Below are positions 24,075 through 32,153 of a stretch of DNA of 64,000 nucleotides, one piece after another. The notes beneath the pieces were generated by a model. It was not told the origin of the DNA, did no database searches, and saw only the letters and a list, made by a program, of their open reading frames with translations. How positions within the stretch are numbered: the first letter of the stretch is position 1; the number at the start of each line of letters is the position of its first letter. The translations under genes were made by a program, and so were the position numbers. Source of the DNA: Streptomyces sp. R302 (GTDB lineage Bacteria > Actinomycetota > Actinomycetes > Streptomycetales > Streptomycetaceae); contig NZ_JABBGE010000001.1 of the NCBI RefSeq assembly GCF_012927245.1, positions 711,513-775,512 on the forward strand, read 5' to 3'.

Positions 24075-24737
24075 ATGCCCGCCCAGCCCCCCAGGCCCCA
24101 GCTGTTGAAGGTCCAGAGCTTCTGCGTCTCCACCGACGGGATCGCCGCCGGCGAGGACCAGTCCCTGGAGCGGCCCTTCGGCCACGTCGACCCGGGGCGC
24201 CTCTTCGCCTGGGCCGGAGCCACCGCCAGCTGGCCCAACCGCACCGACCCCGGCGGCACCCGAGGCCTCGACGACTACCTCGTCCGCGACTTCCACCACG
24301 GCATCGGCGCGGAGATCATGGGCCGCAACAAGTTCGCCCCCCTGCGCGGCCCCGGGCAGGACGAGGACTGGAAGGGCTGGTGGGGCGAGGAGCCGCCCTT
24401 CCGGACGCCCGTCTTCGTCCTCACCCACCACCCCCGCCCGTCCTTCACCCTCTCCGACACCACGTTCCACTTCCTCGACGCCGACCCGGCGACGGCCCTG
24501 GAGCGCGCGAAGGAGGCGGCGGACGGCAAGGACGTCCGCCTCGGCGGCGGCGTGACGACGGTCCGCGAGTTCCTGGACGCCGACCTCGTCGACACCCTCC
24601 ACATCGCCGTCTCGCCGGTGAAGCTCGGCACCGGCCTCAAGCTCTGGGACACTCCCGAGGAGCTCACCGACCGCTTCCACCTGGACGTCGTGCCCAGCCC
24701 GAGCGGCGTCACCCACCACCTCTTCTGGCGCAGGTGA
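24075..24737 (+). CDS. Dihydrofolate-reductase/RibD C-terminal family protein
   Basis: A 220-residue protein of the RibD_C/DHFR-like fold. It begins LLKVQSFCVSTDGIAAGEDQ, with the Asp/Gly loop, and later has GIGAEIMGRNKFAPLRG, VFVLTHHPRPSF and VRLGGGVTTVREFLDADLVD, the NADPH-binding Gly-rich segment. The family includes many reductases of unknown substrate; nothing supports folate metabolism. I start at ATG 24075, which has GAGGAGGCG before it, rather than the in-frame ATG at 24045. Divergent from a TetR gene that probably controls it. Confidence 0.85.
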   Translation: MPAQPPRPQLLKVQSFCVSTDGIAAGEDQSLERPFGHVDPGRLFAWAGATASWPNRTDPGGTRGLDDYLVRDFHHGIGAEIMGRNKFAPLRGPGQDEDWKGWWGEEPPFRTPVFVLTHHPRPSFTLSDTTFHFLDADPATALERAKEAADGKDVRLGGGVTTVREFLDADLVDTLHIAVSPVKLGTGLKLWDTPEELTDRFHLDVVPSPSGVTHHLFWRR

Positions 24738-24756
24738 CCCGCCCGCCCGGCCGGCC

Positions 24757-25389
24757 TCAGGAGGCCCGGCGCAGCACCCGCAGCGAGTCCGTGACCGAGA
24801 CCTCCTCGAAGTCGCCGGACTCCAGTGCGCGCAGATAGATCCGGTACGGCGCCTGGCCGCCGTCCGCCGGGTCCGGGAACACGTCGTGGATGACCAGCAG
24901 GCCCCCGGGGGCGACCCGGGGGGCCCAGCCCTCGTAGTCGTTCGTGGCGTGCTCGTCCGTGTGCCCGCCGTCGATGAACACGAGCCCGAGCTCCCCGCCC
25001 CACACCTTCGCGACCTGCGGGCTGCGCCCGACCACCGCGATCACGTGCTCCTCCAGGCCCGCCTTCCGCAGCGTCCGCCGGAAGGTCGGCAGCGTGTCCA
25101 TCGCGCCGACCTCCGGGTCCACCACGGTCGGGTCGTGGTACTCCCACCCCGGCTGCTGCTCCTCGCTGCCCCGGTGGTGGTCCACGGTCACCGCGACCGT
25201 CCCCGCCCGCCGCGCCGCGTCCGCCAGCAGGATCGTCGACCGCCCGCAGTACGTGCCGACCTCCAGGAGCGGCAGCCCGAGCTTGCCGGCCTCCTCGGCC
25301 GCCGCGTACAGGGCCAGCCCCTCGCCGACGGGCATGAACCCCTTCGCCGCCTCGAAGGCGGCGAGGATCTCGGGAGTGGGCTCGGACAT
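24757..25389 (-). CDS. Class I SAM-dependent methyltransferase (CmcI/Methyltransf_24-like)
   Basis: A 210-residue protein. Motif I is LLEVGTYCGRSTILLADA (about 41-58), the acidic loop VAVTVDHH, and the Asp/His-rich VFIDGGHTDEHATNDYEGW that in this subgroup coordinates a metal. The C-terminal VIHDVFPDPADGG is also typical. It should methylate a small molecule or an unknown acceptor; nothing in the neighbourhood names it. The ORF is complete with ATG at 25387-25389 and is monocistronic. Confidence 0.85.
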   Translation of the reverse strand: MSEPTPEILAAFEAAKGFMPVGEGLALYAAAEEAGKLGLPLLEVGTYCGRSTILLADAARRAGTVAVTVDHHRGSEEQQPGWEYHDPTVVDPEVGAMDTLPTFRRTLRKAGLEEHVIAVVGRSPQVAKVWGGELGLVFIDGGHTDEHATNDYEGWAPRVAPGGLLVIHDVFPDPADGGQAPYRIYLRALESGDFEEVSVTDSLRVLRRAS

Positions 25390-25439
25390 GGCGGTCTCCT
25401 ACTGGCAAGTAGTACGTCGGTACGGGCGCCCATCGTGCC

Positions 25440-25847
25440 TTACCCGTCGCACTCGAACCACACCGTCTTCCCGTCCCTCCGCTCCTCCACCCCCCACCGG
25501 TCCGTCACGCCCTCCACCACCGCGAGCCCCCGCCCGCTCTCCGCAGCCGCCTCCGGCACCTTCGCGTGCAGCGTGCACGCCACCCCGTCCGCGACCTCCA
25601 CGCGCAGCCCGTACGGCTCCCGCAGGAACAGCACCGAGCACCGCCGCCCCGGCACGTGCCGCACGACGTTCGCGACGAGCTCGGTCAGCGCGAGGGTCGC
25701 GGAATCGCTCACCTGGTCGAGTCCCCAACGCGTGAGGAACATGCGCAGGATGGTGCGCATGTGGCGGGCCGAGTGCTCACCCACGGTGAAGCCCATCCGG
25801 TAGCTGGCCTCAAGTGCCGCAGGATGCAAGTCTGTTGGTTCATTCAT
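25440..25847 (-). CDS. ATP-binding regulatory protein (HATPase, anti-sigma-factor-like)
   Basis: A 135-residue HATPase_c protein. The N-box-like ATLALTELVANVVRHV (about 46-61) and the G-box stretch EAAAESGRGLAVVEGVTDRWG (about 98-118) match the RsbW/SpoIIAB-like family that is abundant in Streptomyces. It probably binds ATP and a partner protein. It is divergent from an XRE-DUF5753 gene followed by a DUF397 gene, the standard three-gene whiJ/abaA-like set that modulates development or antibiotic production. Confidence 0.88.
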   Translation of the reverse strand: MNEPTDLHPAALEASYRMGFTVGEHSARHMRTILRMFLTRWGLDQVSDSATLALTELVANVVRHVPGRRCSVLFLREPYGLRVEVADGVACTLHAKVPEAAAESGRGLAVVEGVTDRWGVEERRDGKTVWFECDG

Positions 25848-25934
25848 GCCTCTAGGGTGACCACACTTCGTTACGCTCGGCTACCGGACTGAACGCAACG
25901 CCACGGTGCGTACGCAATGGGGGGTGACCTCGCC

Positions 25935-26783
25935 ATGGTCAACATCCGCAGCCTCGATCCCAGCGCCTCGCCGCTGGACTACTACGGTTACGAACTCCGC
26001 CGCCTCAGAGAGGAAGCGGGGATGAGCCAGTCGCAGCTGGGGGCGATCCTCTTCTGCACGGGCTCGCTGGTGGGCCAGATCGAGACCGCGAGAAAGGTCC
26101 CCACCAGGGAGTTCTCGGAGCGGCTCGACGCGGCGCTGATGACGGGCGGGCTGTTCTCGCGGCTGGTGGGGCTCGTGCTGAAGAGCCAACTGCCGTCGTG
26201 GTTCAGGCCGTACGCGGAGATGGAAGAGAAGGCCACCTATCTCTGCACGTTCCAGGCGCAGCTGGTGTACGGCCTACTCCAGACGGAGGCCTATGCCCGG
26301 GCCGTCATCGGCGTCAGGTTCGAGAGCGATCTCGATGGTCTGGCCGCCGCCCGCCTTGAGCGTCAGCGGATCCTGGACCGAGACAACCCGCCCCTGCTCT
26401 GGGTCGTCATGAGCGAGGCGGTACTGCGCCAGGAGGTTGGTGGACGGGAGGTAATGAGGGATCAACTGGCTCATCTGTTGGAGATGCAGGAACGCCAGAG
26501 GGTGAACATCCAGATCCTCCCGTTCAAGGTGGGCGCGCACGGTGGACAGATGGGCTCCTTCAATCTCCTCCGGTTCGAGGACGATCCGGATCTCGTCTAC
26601 ACCGAGGACTTCGTCCAGGGTCATATGACCGTGGATTCCGCCGCGTTCATGCGGGGGTCGCTCCGTTACGATCACCTGCGAGCGGCCGCTCTCTCGGTGG
26701 AGGACTCGTCCGCGCTGATCACCCGCGTCATGGAGGAACACTATGGAGACCAACCGGAGCCTGGCGGGAGCGCGCTGGCGTAA
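25935..26783 (+). CDS. XRE-family regulator with DUF5753 (WhiJ-like)
   Basis: A 282-residue DNA-binding protein. The N-terminal HTH_31 is SPLDYYGYELRRLREEAGMS then GSLVGQIETARKVPTREFSE (about 12-60); the rest is the DUF5753 domain (FQAQLVYGLLQTEAYARAV, LLWVVMSEAVLRQEVGG, NIQILPFKVGAHGG, GSFNLLRFEDDPDLVYTED). ATG at 25935 follows AATGGGGGGTGACCTCGCC. Its 3' end overlaps the DUF397 gene by 41 bp, so the two are coupled. In streptomycetes such pairs act as repressor and antagonist in development; the specific role here is unknown. Confidence 0.92.
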   Translation: MVNIRSLDPSASPLDYYGYELRRLREEAGMSQSQLGAILFCTGSLVGQIETARKVPTREFSERLDAALMTGGLFSRLVGLVLKSQLPSWFRPYAEMEEKATYLCTFQAQLVYGLLQTEAYARAVIGVRFESDLDGLAAARLERQRILDRDNPPLLWVVMSEAVLRQEVGGREVMRDQLAHLLEMQERQRVNIQILPFKVGAHGGQMGSFNLLRFEDDPDLVYTEDFVQGHMTVDSAAFMRGSLRYDHLRAAALSVEDSSALITRVMEEHYGDQPEPGGSALA

Positions 26784-27024
26784 GTCCTCGTTCAGCGGGG
26801 ACACCGGCGGCGACTGCATCGAGTGTGCGCCGCTCGGCACCGCGGCCTGGCGTAAGTCGTCGTACAGCGGGGATACGGGCGGCCAGTGCATCGAGGTCGC
26901 CGACCTCGCCGCGCACGTCGCGGTCCGCGACTCCAAGAACCCCGAAGGCCCCGCCTTCCTCGCCTCGTCGGCCGCCTTCACGGCGTTCGTGAGCGCCGCT
27001 GCCGAGGGGCGCATCGGTCGCTGA
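26743..27024 (+). CDS. DUF397 protein, two copies of the motif
   Basis: A 93-residue protein with two DUF397 halves: WRKSSFSGDTGGDCIECAPL (about 12-31) and WRKSSYSGDTGGQCIEVADL (about 36-55), then the usual VAVRDSKNPEGPAF and a closing helix. The repeat of the first 24 residues points to a small internal duplication; single-copy members of about 60-70 residues are more common. It is the small partner or antagonist of the preceding XRE protein and overlaps it by 41 bp. Confidence 0.9.
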   Translation: METNRSLAGARWRKSSFSGDTGGDCIECAPLGTAAWRKSSYSGDTGGQCIEVADLAAHVAVRDSKNPEGPAFLASSAAFTAFVSAAAEGRIGR

Positions 27025-27030
27025 CCGGCC

Positions 27031-27447
27031 ATGGCGACCCTCATAGGGATGGTGATCCTCGCCCTCGTCCTGCCGACGTGGGCGGGGATCACGTACGTGG
27101 GGCTCGTCCGCGCCCGCCGCGAGAACGCGGGTCTTCCGGGCCCGCCCCGCCCCCGGCGTACCGCTGCGAAGAAGGCCGCCTGGATCGCCGTACTCGCGTA
27201 CGTCCTCGGCGGGGCGCTGCACCTGTACGGGTTCTCGTACCTGGTGTTCCTCCAGCCCGAGGACGCCTGCTGGTTCAAGGCGGGGCGCATGGTGGTGCCC
27301 GACTCCAGCGGTGGGCTGCCGGTGAGTCTGGTCTGCGCGGGGGAGGAGATCGTCCCGCCGTGGCTGAACCCGGGGCTCGCCGTCCTCGCGGTGACCGCCG
27401 TCGGTGCGACCGTCGCCGCGATCGTGCTGAGGGTCAGGCGCCGGTAG
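27031..27447 (+). CDS. Small membrane protein, unknown function
   Basis: A 138-residue protein with three hydrophobic segments: TLIGMVILALVLPTWAG at the N-terminus, KKAAWIAVLAYVLGGALHLYG in the middle and LNPGLAVLAVTAVGATVAA near the end. The outside loop holds two cysteines (DACWFKAG and SLVCAG) that may bond. I do not recognise the family. It starts 6 bp after the DUF397 stop, so it may belong to the same transcript. Its end overlaps the convergent small ORF by 14 bp. Confidence 0.65.
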   Translation: MATLIGMVILALVLPTWAGITYVGLVRARRENAGLPGPPRPRRTAAKKAAWIAVLAYVLGGALHLYGFSYLVFLQPEDACWFKAGRMVVPDSSGGLPVSLVCAGEEIVPPWLNPGLAVLAVTAVGATVAAIVLRVRRR

Positions 27448-27720
27448 GGGAGAGGCGATCGTGCGGCGGACCCGGTGCGCGGCGCTCGGGGACGACGGTG
27501 CCGTCGGCCAGGTCGAGGAGGTACGCGGGGCCGTGGAGGCCCCACGGTGTGTACTCCAGGGAGTCCGTCGTCACGAGGCCCCGGCCGCCGGAGACATGGG
27601 CCCGGAGGGTACGGTCTCCGGTCCCGGTCGCCCGGACCTCGCCGTGCCGGGCGGGCGGTTCGCCCCGGTGGTGGACCCGCTCGTACGGCGGCGAGCCCTC
27701 GGCCCGCCGACGCCCGTCAT
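27434..27720 (-). pseudogene. Small conserved-looking ORF, start uncertain, probably frameshifted
   Basis: The frame ending at 27434 reads like a real protein back to about 27715 (SPPYERVHHRGEPPARHGEV, TGTGDRTLRAHVSGGRGLV, SLEYTPWGLHGPAYLLDLAD), with regular GC-rich codon ends, but has no start codon in that frame apart from a GTG at 27572-27574. An ATG at 27718-27720 with a plausible position is one base out of frame. Either the gene starts at the internal GTG (46 residues) or a base was lost just after the ATG. Function unknown. Confidence 0.4.
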
Positions 27721-27765
27721 GGCGGGAGCGTACGCCCGCCGGACCGCACCGCCCGGAGCCGTCGG

Positions 27766-28207
27766 TCAGCCCAGGTCGGCGCGGCCCAGCCACGACGGCC
27801 TGACCGGCACCCCGTCCGCGTACCGCTCGACATCGGGCTCGGGCTCGGGCTCGGGCTCCGGTTCGGGCTCCGGTTCGGGCTCGGGCTCCGGTTCGGCTTC
27901 CGTCGGTTCCGGGTCGGGCTCGGGCGGAGGCGACGCGGAGTCCTCCAGCAGCTCCGCCAGGGTGAACCCGCGTGAGGTGGGACTGCCACGCCCCGTCCAC
28001 GACGAGCAGGAAGGCGTCCCCCTCCCGAAGAAGCCGACGGCGCCGGGGATTCCGGGGATGCGGCGGCGAGAAGTCGCGAGCCCGCTGCTCCAGTTCGGCC
28101 AGCGCGTCCTCGCGCGACCCGGTGACGTGCGTCAGCACGTACGCCTCCAGGTGTTTGCGCTCCCCGATCCCCACGGTCATCTCCACGACCAGCCCCCACG
28201 TCGGCAT
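27766..28207 (-). pseudogene. Hypothetical protein gene with a +1 frameshift
   Basis: The N-terminal part is convincing (MPTWGLVVEMTVGIGERKHL, YVLTHVTGSREDALAELEQR, LREGDAFLLVVDGAWQSHLT). After the CCC run at about 27967-27969 the reading continues sensibly only one base over (FTLAELLEDSASPPPEPDPE, then a Glu-Pro repeat tail and VERYADGVPVRPSWLG) to a TGA at 27766-27768. Removing one C would restore a protein of about 146 residues ending in an acidic EP-repeat tail. Staying in the first frame instead runs on into the next ORF as Arg-rich nonsense. This could be a true frameshift or a sequencing error in a GC-rich run. Function unknown. Confidence 0.6.
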
Positions 28208-28274
28208 TGCCTCCGGACCTCCGCTCTCGTCGAGCCCTCACAGTAGGCGGCGGACGGGCCGAGGCGACGACCGG

Positions 28275-28682
28275 TCAGGCCCCCGCCAGCACGCCCCGCA
28301 GCTTCAGCACCCCCGCCTTCCACTCCTCGCCGTCCGACTCCTCCCAGAGTTCGAGCAGTTCGGACGGCTCGGCGAGCACCCGGTCCAGCGCGGCGACGGC
28401 CTCCGCCCGCAGCAGCGCCACCGGCAGGTCTCCGACCGGCGCCTTCGGCCCGTACGAGCTCGTCACCGGCTCCCCGCCCGGACACCGCGCCGCCACCAGC
28501 GCGGCGGCCGCGAGCGCCTCCGCCCCGAAATCCGAGTCCAGGTACTCCTCCCCGGTCCCGGTCACCTCCCGGAAGGCCGCGAGCAGCACCTCCGCCTTCT
28601 TCCCGTCCGGGGCCTCGTCCACCCGGTACGAGAAGTCCGCCGCCGTGTCGTTGTCGAACGGTCCGATGTCCCAGGTCCCCAT
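28275..28682 (-). CDS. DUF4259 domain protein
   Basis: A 135-residue protein whose start MGTWDIGPFDNDTAADFSYR is the hallmark of DUF4259. The rest is helical (LAAFREVTGTGEEYLDSDFG, LPVALLRAEAVAALDRVLAE, LWEESDGEEWKAGVLKLRGV) and fits the family length. Some relatives are encoded near toxin/immunity genes, but nothing here supports such a role. I start at the ATG 28680-28682; a longer frame upstream would add Arg/Ser-rich nonsense. Monocistronic. Confidence 0.85.
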   Translation of the reverse strand: MGTWDIGPFDNDTAADFSYRVDEAPDGKKAEVLLAAFREVTGTGEEYLDSDFGAEALAAAALVAARCPGGEPVTSSYGPKAPVGDLPVALLRAEAVAALDRVLAEPSELLELWEESDGEEWKAGVLKLRGVLAGA

Positions 28683-28791
28683 GGCGCGTACGCCCTTTCG
28701 TGATCGTGTCGTCCGGTCTCGTCGCCATCGTGACAGCGCCCACTGACAACACGAGGAGGAGCGGCGCGCCCTTCTCATGCGCGGATCCTTC

Positions 28792-29700
28792 TCATGCGCG
28801 GATCGGATGCGTCGACGGCGGCGGGTCCGCGAACGAGGCCGGCCACGCGACGTCGTCGATGGCGAGCCAGGGCGCAGCGGCTACGGCGGTGGGCGTCACC
28901 CCGGTGAACGCCTTGACCTCGCGGTGGAGGTGGGCCTGGTCGGCGTAGCCGCTCGCGGCTGCCACCTGGGCGGCGGCGTTGCCTGCCGCGAGGAGATGGG
29001 CGGCGTGGTCGAAGCGCACCAGCCGGGCGGCGTGTTTGGGGGTGAGGCCGATCTGGGACCGGAAGCGGGACCACAGGCGCTGACGGCTCCAACCCACCTC
29101 GTTCGCCAGGCTGTCGACGCGCACCCGTCCTCGGCCGGCGCGCATCAGCCGCCAGGCGGCGGCCACCTCAGGATCGAGCGAGGGGCGGGCGCTGATCCGT
29201 CGGCCGAGGACCTCCGCCGCGATCGTGAACCGCTCGTCCCACGACGTGGCGGCCCGCAGCCTGTCCTCGGTTCTCCCGGCGTCGCGGCCCCAGACGTCCT
29301 CCAGGGAGACCACCGTCCCGCTGAGGTCGGTCGATGCTCCGAACACCGCGACCGCCAGGACCGGCGACAACCGGATCTGGAGGCACTCGATCCCGGCTGT
29401 CGCCCGGCCCCCGAGCCGAAGGCCGCGCGGTACCAGCCCGACGACCGTGCTGCCGCGTTCGCGCCGGCCGTGGGCGTCGTGGACGAGGCCCTCTCCCTCG
29501 CTCAGGTCCATGAACAGAGTGATCGAGGGGTGCGCGACCATGGCGATGTCCATCATGGCGACATCCAGCATGGCGACATCCATGTGCGCCGGGGCACGTC
29601 GGCGGAACCCGGCCATGCCGACCCCCGGCAGCCGGCCCGGCTTCCCGGGCACGGCGACCTCCAACGACGCCCAGTCGGGTGGTGGTTCGGTGGACCTCAC
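28792..29700 (-). CDS. AraC-family transcriptional regulator
   Basis: A 302-residue regulator. The N-terminal half is a beta-rich sensing domain (HPSITLFMDLSEGEGLV, GSTVVGLVPRGLRLGG, IECLQIRLSPVLAVAVFG). The C-terminal half has the two AraC helix-turn-helix motifs: VDSLANEVGWSRQRLWSRFR and AAQVAAASGYADQAHLHREV followed by KAFTGVTPTAV. A run of three five-residue repeats near residues 40-54 (MDVAM-LDVAM-MDIAM) comes from the 15-bp tandem repeat at 29539-29583. The stop of the hydrolase gene upstream lies 23 bp before its ATG, so the two may be cotranscribed. Confidence 0.88.
   Translation of the reverse strand: MRSTEPPPDWASLEVAVPGKPGRLPGVGMAGFRRRAPAHMDVAMLDVAMMDIAMVAHPSITLFMDLSEGEGLVHDAHGRRERGSTVVGLVPRGLRLGGRATAGIECLQIRLSPVLAVAVFGASTDLSGTVVSLEDVWGRDAGRTEDRLRAATSWDERFTIAAEVLGRRISARPSLDPEVAAAWRLMRAGRGRVRVDSLANEVGWSRQRLWSRFRSQIGLTPKHAARLVRFDHAAHLLAAGNAAAQVAAASGYADQAHLHREVKAFTGVTPTAVAAAPWLAIDDVAWPASFADPPPSTHPIRA
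29539..29583. repeat. Three 15-bp tandem units inside the AraC gene
   Basis: CATGGCGATGTCCAT, CATGGCGACATCCAG, CATGGCGACATCCAT. Because each unit is 15 bp, gain or loss keeps the frame; it changes the N-terminal sensing domain by five residues. Confidence 0.8.
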
Positions 29701-29723
29701 GGCACCAGGCTAGACGAGGGGGG

Positions 29724-30533
29724 TCAGCGGACCGTGGCCGCGAAGTCCAGCAGCAACTCGCCGGTCGCCTCCGGCGCTTCGAGCATCGGGAAGTGCCCGA
29801 CGTCGGGCAGCTGCTCGACCCGCGCGTTCGGCACGGTGTCGTAGTCGTGCGCCGAAGCCGGGTCCCAGCGGGGGTCGGCAGCGCCGAAGATCACCAGAAC
29901 AGGGACGTCGAGTGCGGTCAGGCGCGCGGGGACGCTCCTCTCGGCGATGTACGCGGTGTTCTGGCGCAGCACCGTCTTGAACGTGCGGTAGCCGATGTCC
30001 CGTACGTCGGCGATCAGCTCGTCCGGGACGTCCACCGGGCGGTTGCACACCGAGGTCACCCCCCGGCGGAGCATCGCGTCGGAACGGATCCTCCATACGA
30101 GCGGGCCGAGCGGCGGGCCGATCAGGACCCGGAGGAAGGCGGGCTGCGGAAGGAGCGCGTCGGGACTCGGGCCACTGCTGATCAGCGCGAGCGAACCCAC
30201 CAGGTCCGGGCGCTGTTCGGCGAGGGCGGTGGCGATGTATCCGCCGCTGGAGTGCCCGGCCACCGTGACCGGACGAAGGCCGAGCTCGTCGAGCACCTTG
30301 GCCAGGCCGGCGGCCTGCCCGGGCACGTCGTACGACGGCGCGGGCGGGGACTGGCCGTGGCCCGGGAGGTCGATCCGGATGACGTGGTACCGGCCGGCCA
30401 GGGCCGGCACCACCGGGCCCCAGGAGCTGCCCGAGGCCCCCGATCCGTGGATGAGCACCAGCGGCGGCGCCTCCCGGGGGCCGTCGTGGACCACGCGCAT
30501 CCCGTGCACATGCTTACCGTCGTGGATAGCCAT
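29724..30533 (-). CDS. Alpha/beta-fold hydrolase
   Basis: A 269-residue alpha/beta hydrolase. The oxyanion motif is LIHGSGASGSSW (about 28-39), the nucleophile elbow is VTVAGHSSGGYIATAL (Ser about 95), the acid is in VLVIFGAADPRWDP, and the His is in LPDVGHFPMLEAPE, so the catalytic triad looks complete. Substrate unknown. ATG at 30531-30533. It runs in the same direction as the AraC gene 23 bp downstream, which may control it. Confidence 0.9.
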   Translation of the reverse strand: MAIHDGKHVHGMRVVHDGPREAPPLVLIHGSGASGSSWGPVVPALAGRYHVIRIDLPGHGQSPPAPSYDVPGQAAGLAKVLDELGLRPVTVAGHSSGGYIATALAEQRPDLVGSLALISSGPSPDALLPQPAFLRVLIGPPLGPLVWRIRSDAMLRRGVTSVCNRPVDVPDELIADVRDIGYRTFKTVLRQNTAYIAERSVPARLTALDVPVLVIFGAADPRWDPASAHDYDTVPNARVEQLPDVGHFPMLEAPEATGELLLDFAATVR

Positions 30534-30619
30534 GCACGGGAGGATGCCCGGGCCGCCGGCCCCGGTCTTGTACGAATGTCGTCACGGGGCCGACAGGGTG
30601 CGGGTCACGCGGCCCGTGG

Positions 30620-31018
30620 TCACAGGTCGAGGGCGTGGCCCGTCGTCGCGTCCACGTGGGCCGGGACCGGGTCGTGGCGGTCGCCGACCGTGGAGGTGCC
30701 GGTGGGTTCGAGGAGGAGGATCGACGCGCCGGCGGGGGCGTACGGCTTGTGCTCGACGCCCCGGGGGACGGTGAAGACCGAGCCCTTCGGGAGGCGGACC
30801 GTGCGCTCGCCGTCCGGTTCGCGGAGCGCGATCGACAGCTCGCCGTCGAGGACGAGGAAGAACTCGTCGGTGTCGTCGTGCGCGTGCCACAGGTGCTCGC
30901 CCTCGACCTTGGCCACGCGCACGTCGTAGTCGTTGACGCGGGTGACGATCCGGGGGCTCCACAGGGCGTCGAAGGAGGCGAGGGCGGCGGCGAGGGCGAC
31001 GGGTTCGTTGCGGGTCAT
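30620..31018 (-). CDS. Cupin-domain protein
   Basis: A 132-residue single-cupin protein. Metal-binding motif 1 is EHLWHAHDDTDEFFLVLDG (about 40-58: H-x-H-x4-E) and motif 2 is FTVPRGVEHKPYAPA (His). It could be a small dioxygenase or isomerase or a sugar-binding sensor. ATG at 31016-31018. It is divergent from a GlxA-family regulator gene only 52 bp away, a common arrangement in which the regulator controls the cupin gene. Confidence 0.87.
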   Translation of the reverse strand: MTRNEPVALAAALASFDALWSPRIVTRVNDYDVRVAKVEGEHLWHAHDDTDEFFLVLDGELSIALREPDGERTVRLPKGSVFTVPRGVEHKPYAPAGASILLLEPTGTSTVGDRHDPVPAHVDATTGHALDL

Positions 31019-31069
31019 GGGGTGATCCTCGTCGTGGCGGGAGCGGAGCGGGAGTGCTAGGAATCGCGT

Positions 31070-32074
31070 ATGTCGCAAGGATCCTCGCAGCACGGCCCGA
31101 GTCCGTCCGCCCTTCACCGGGTCGTCGTGATCGTCGACGCCAACTCCAACCCCTTCGAGCTCGGCTGCGCCAGCGAGGTCTTCGGCCTGCGCAGGCCGGA
31201 GCTGGGGGAGGGGCGGGAGCTGCTGTACGACTTCGGGCTCTGCTCGCCGGAGCCGGAGACCCTGATGCGGGACGGCTTCTTCACGCTGACCGGGGTCCGG
31301 GGGCTTGAGGCGGCGGACGCCGCCGACACCGTCATCGTGCCGAACCGGCCCGACGTGGCCGTGCCGCGCCGCCCCGCCGTCCTCGACGCGATCCGGCGGG
31401 CGCACGCGCGCGGGGCGCGGCTGATCGGCTTCTGCAGCGGGGCGTTCACGCTCGCGGAGGCGGGCGTCCTGGACGGGCGGCGGGCGACGGCGCACTGGCA
31501 GTGGGCGGACGCCTTCCGGGCGCGGTTCCCGGCCGTACGCCTGGAGGAGGACGTGCTGTTCGTCGACGACGGCGACATCCTGACGGCGGCGGGCAGCGCG
31601 GCGGCGCTCGACCTGGGCCTGCACGTGGTGCGGCGCGACCACGGGGCGGAGGTCGCGAGCGCGGTGAGCCGGCGGCTCGTCTTCGCCGCCCACCGGGACG
31701 GCGGGCAGCGGCAGTTCATCGAGCGGCCCGTGCCGGAGGTCCCCGAGGAGTCGCTCGCGCCGGTCCTCGCCTGGGCGCAGGAGCGCCTCGACCGGCCGCT
31801 GACGGTGGCCGACCTCGCCGCGCGGGCGGCCGTCAGTCCCGCGACCCTGCACCGGCGCTTCCGGGCGGAGCTGGGCACGACCCCGCTGGCCTGGCTGACG
31901 GGGGAGCGGGTGACGCTGGCCCGCCGGCTCCTGGAGCGCGGGGAGGCCCGGCTCGACGTGGTGGCGCGGGCGAGCGGGCTCGGCACGGCGGCCCATCTGC
32001 GGACCCTGGTGCGCCGCGAGACGGGCCTGTCCCCGTCGGCGTACCGGAACCGCTTCGGCCCGGGCGGGAGGTGA
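31070..32074 (+). CDS. GlxA-family transcriptional regulator (DJ-1/PfpI plus AraC HTH)
   Basis: A 334-residue two-domain protein. The N-terminal DJ-1/PfpI-like domain begins HRVVVIVDANSNPFELGCAS and has the nucleophile-elbow sequence IGFCSGAFTLAEAGVLDGR (Cys about 123). The C-terminal AraC region holds LTVADLAARAAVSPATLHRR and LDVVARASGLGTAAHLRTLV plus RRETGLSPSAYRN. Members usually activate catabolic genes, sensing a small metabolite in the first domain. It is divergent from the cupin gene, its likely target. Confidence 0.9.
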   Translation: MSQGSSQHGPSPSALHRVVVIVDANSNPFELGCASEVFGLRRPELGEGRELLYDFGLCSPEPETLMRDGFFTLTGVRGLEAADAADTVIVPNRPDVAVPRRPAVLDAIRRAHARGARLIGFCSGAFTLAEAGVLDGRRATAHWQWADAFRARFPAVRLEEDVLFVDDGDILTAAGSAAALDLGLHVVRRDHGAEVASAVSRRLVFAAHRDGGQRQFIERPVPEVPEESLAPVLAWAQERLDRPLTVADLAARAAVSPATLHRRFRAELGTTPLAWLTGERVTLARRLLERGEARLDVVARASGLGTAAHLRTLVRRETGLSPSAYRNRFGPGGR

Positions 32075-32101
32075 GTCCCGGCCCGGGCCGCGGGGGGCGT
32101 A

Positions 32102-32128
32102 CGGGTCGTGCGGGTCGTGCGGGTCGTG
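32102..32128. repeat. Three 9-bp tandem units
   Basis: CGGGTCGTG repeated three times in the gap after the GlxA gene. Too short to be assigned a role. Confidence 0.6.
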
Positions 32129-32153
32129 CGGGGGCGCCACAGGGGTGGCGGTC

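Noticed and set aside
27836..27898. Hexanucleotide repeat as a stand-alone element
   Set aside because: It simply encodes the Glu-Pro tail of the frameshifted gene at 27766-28207; no evidence for an independent element.
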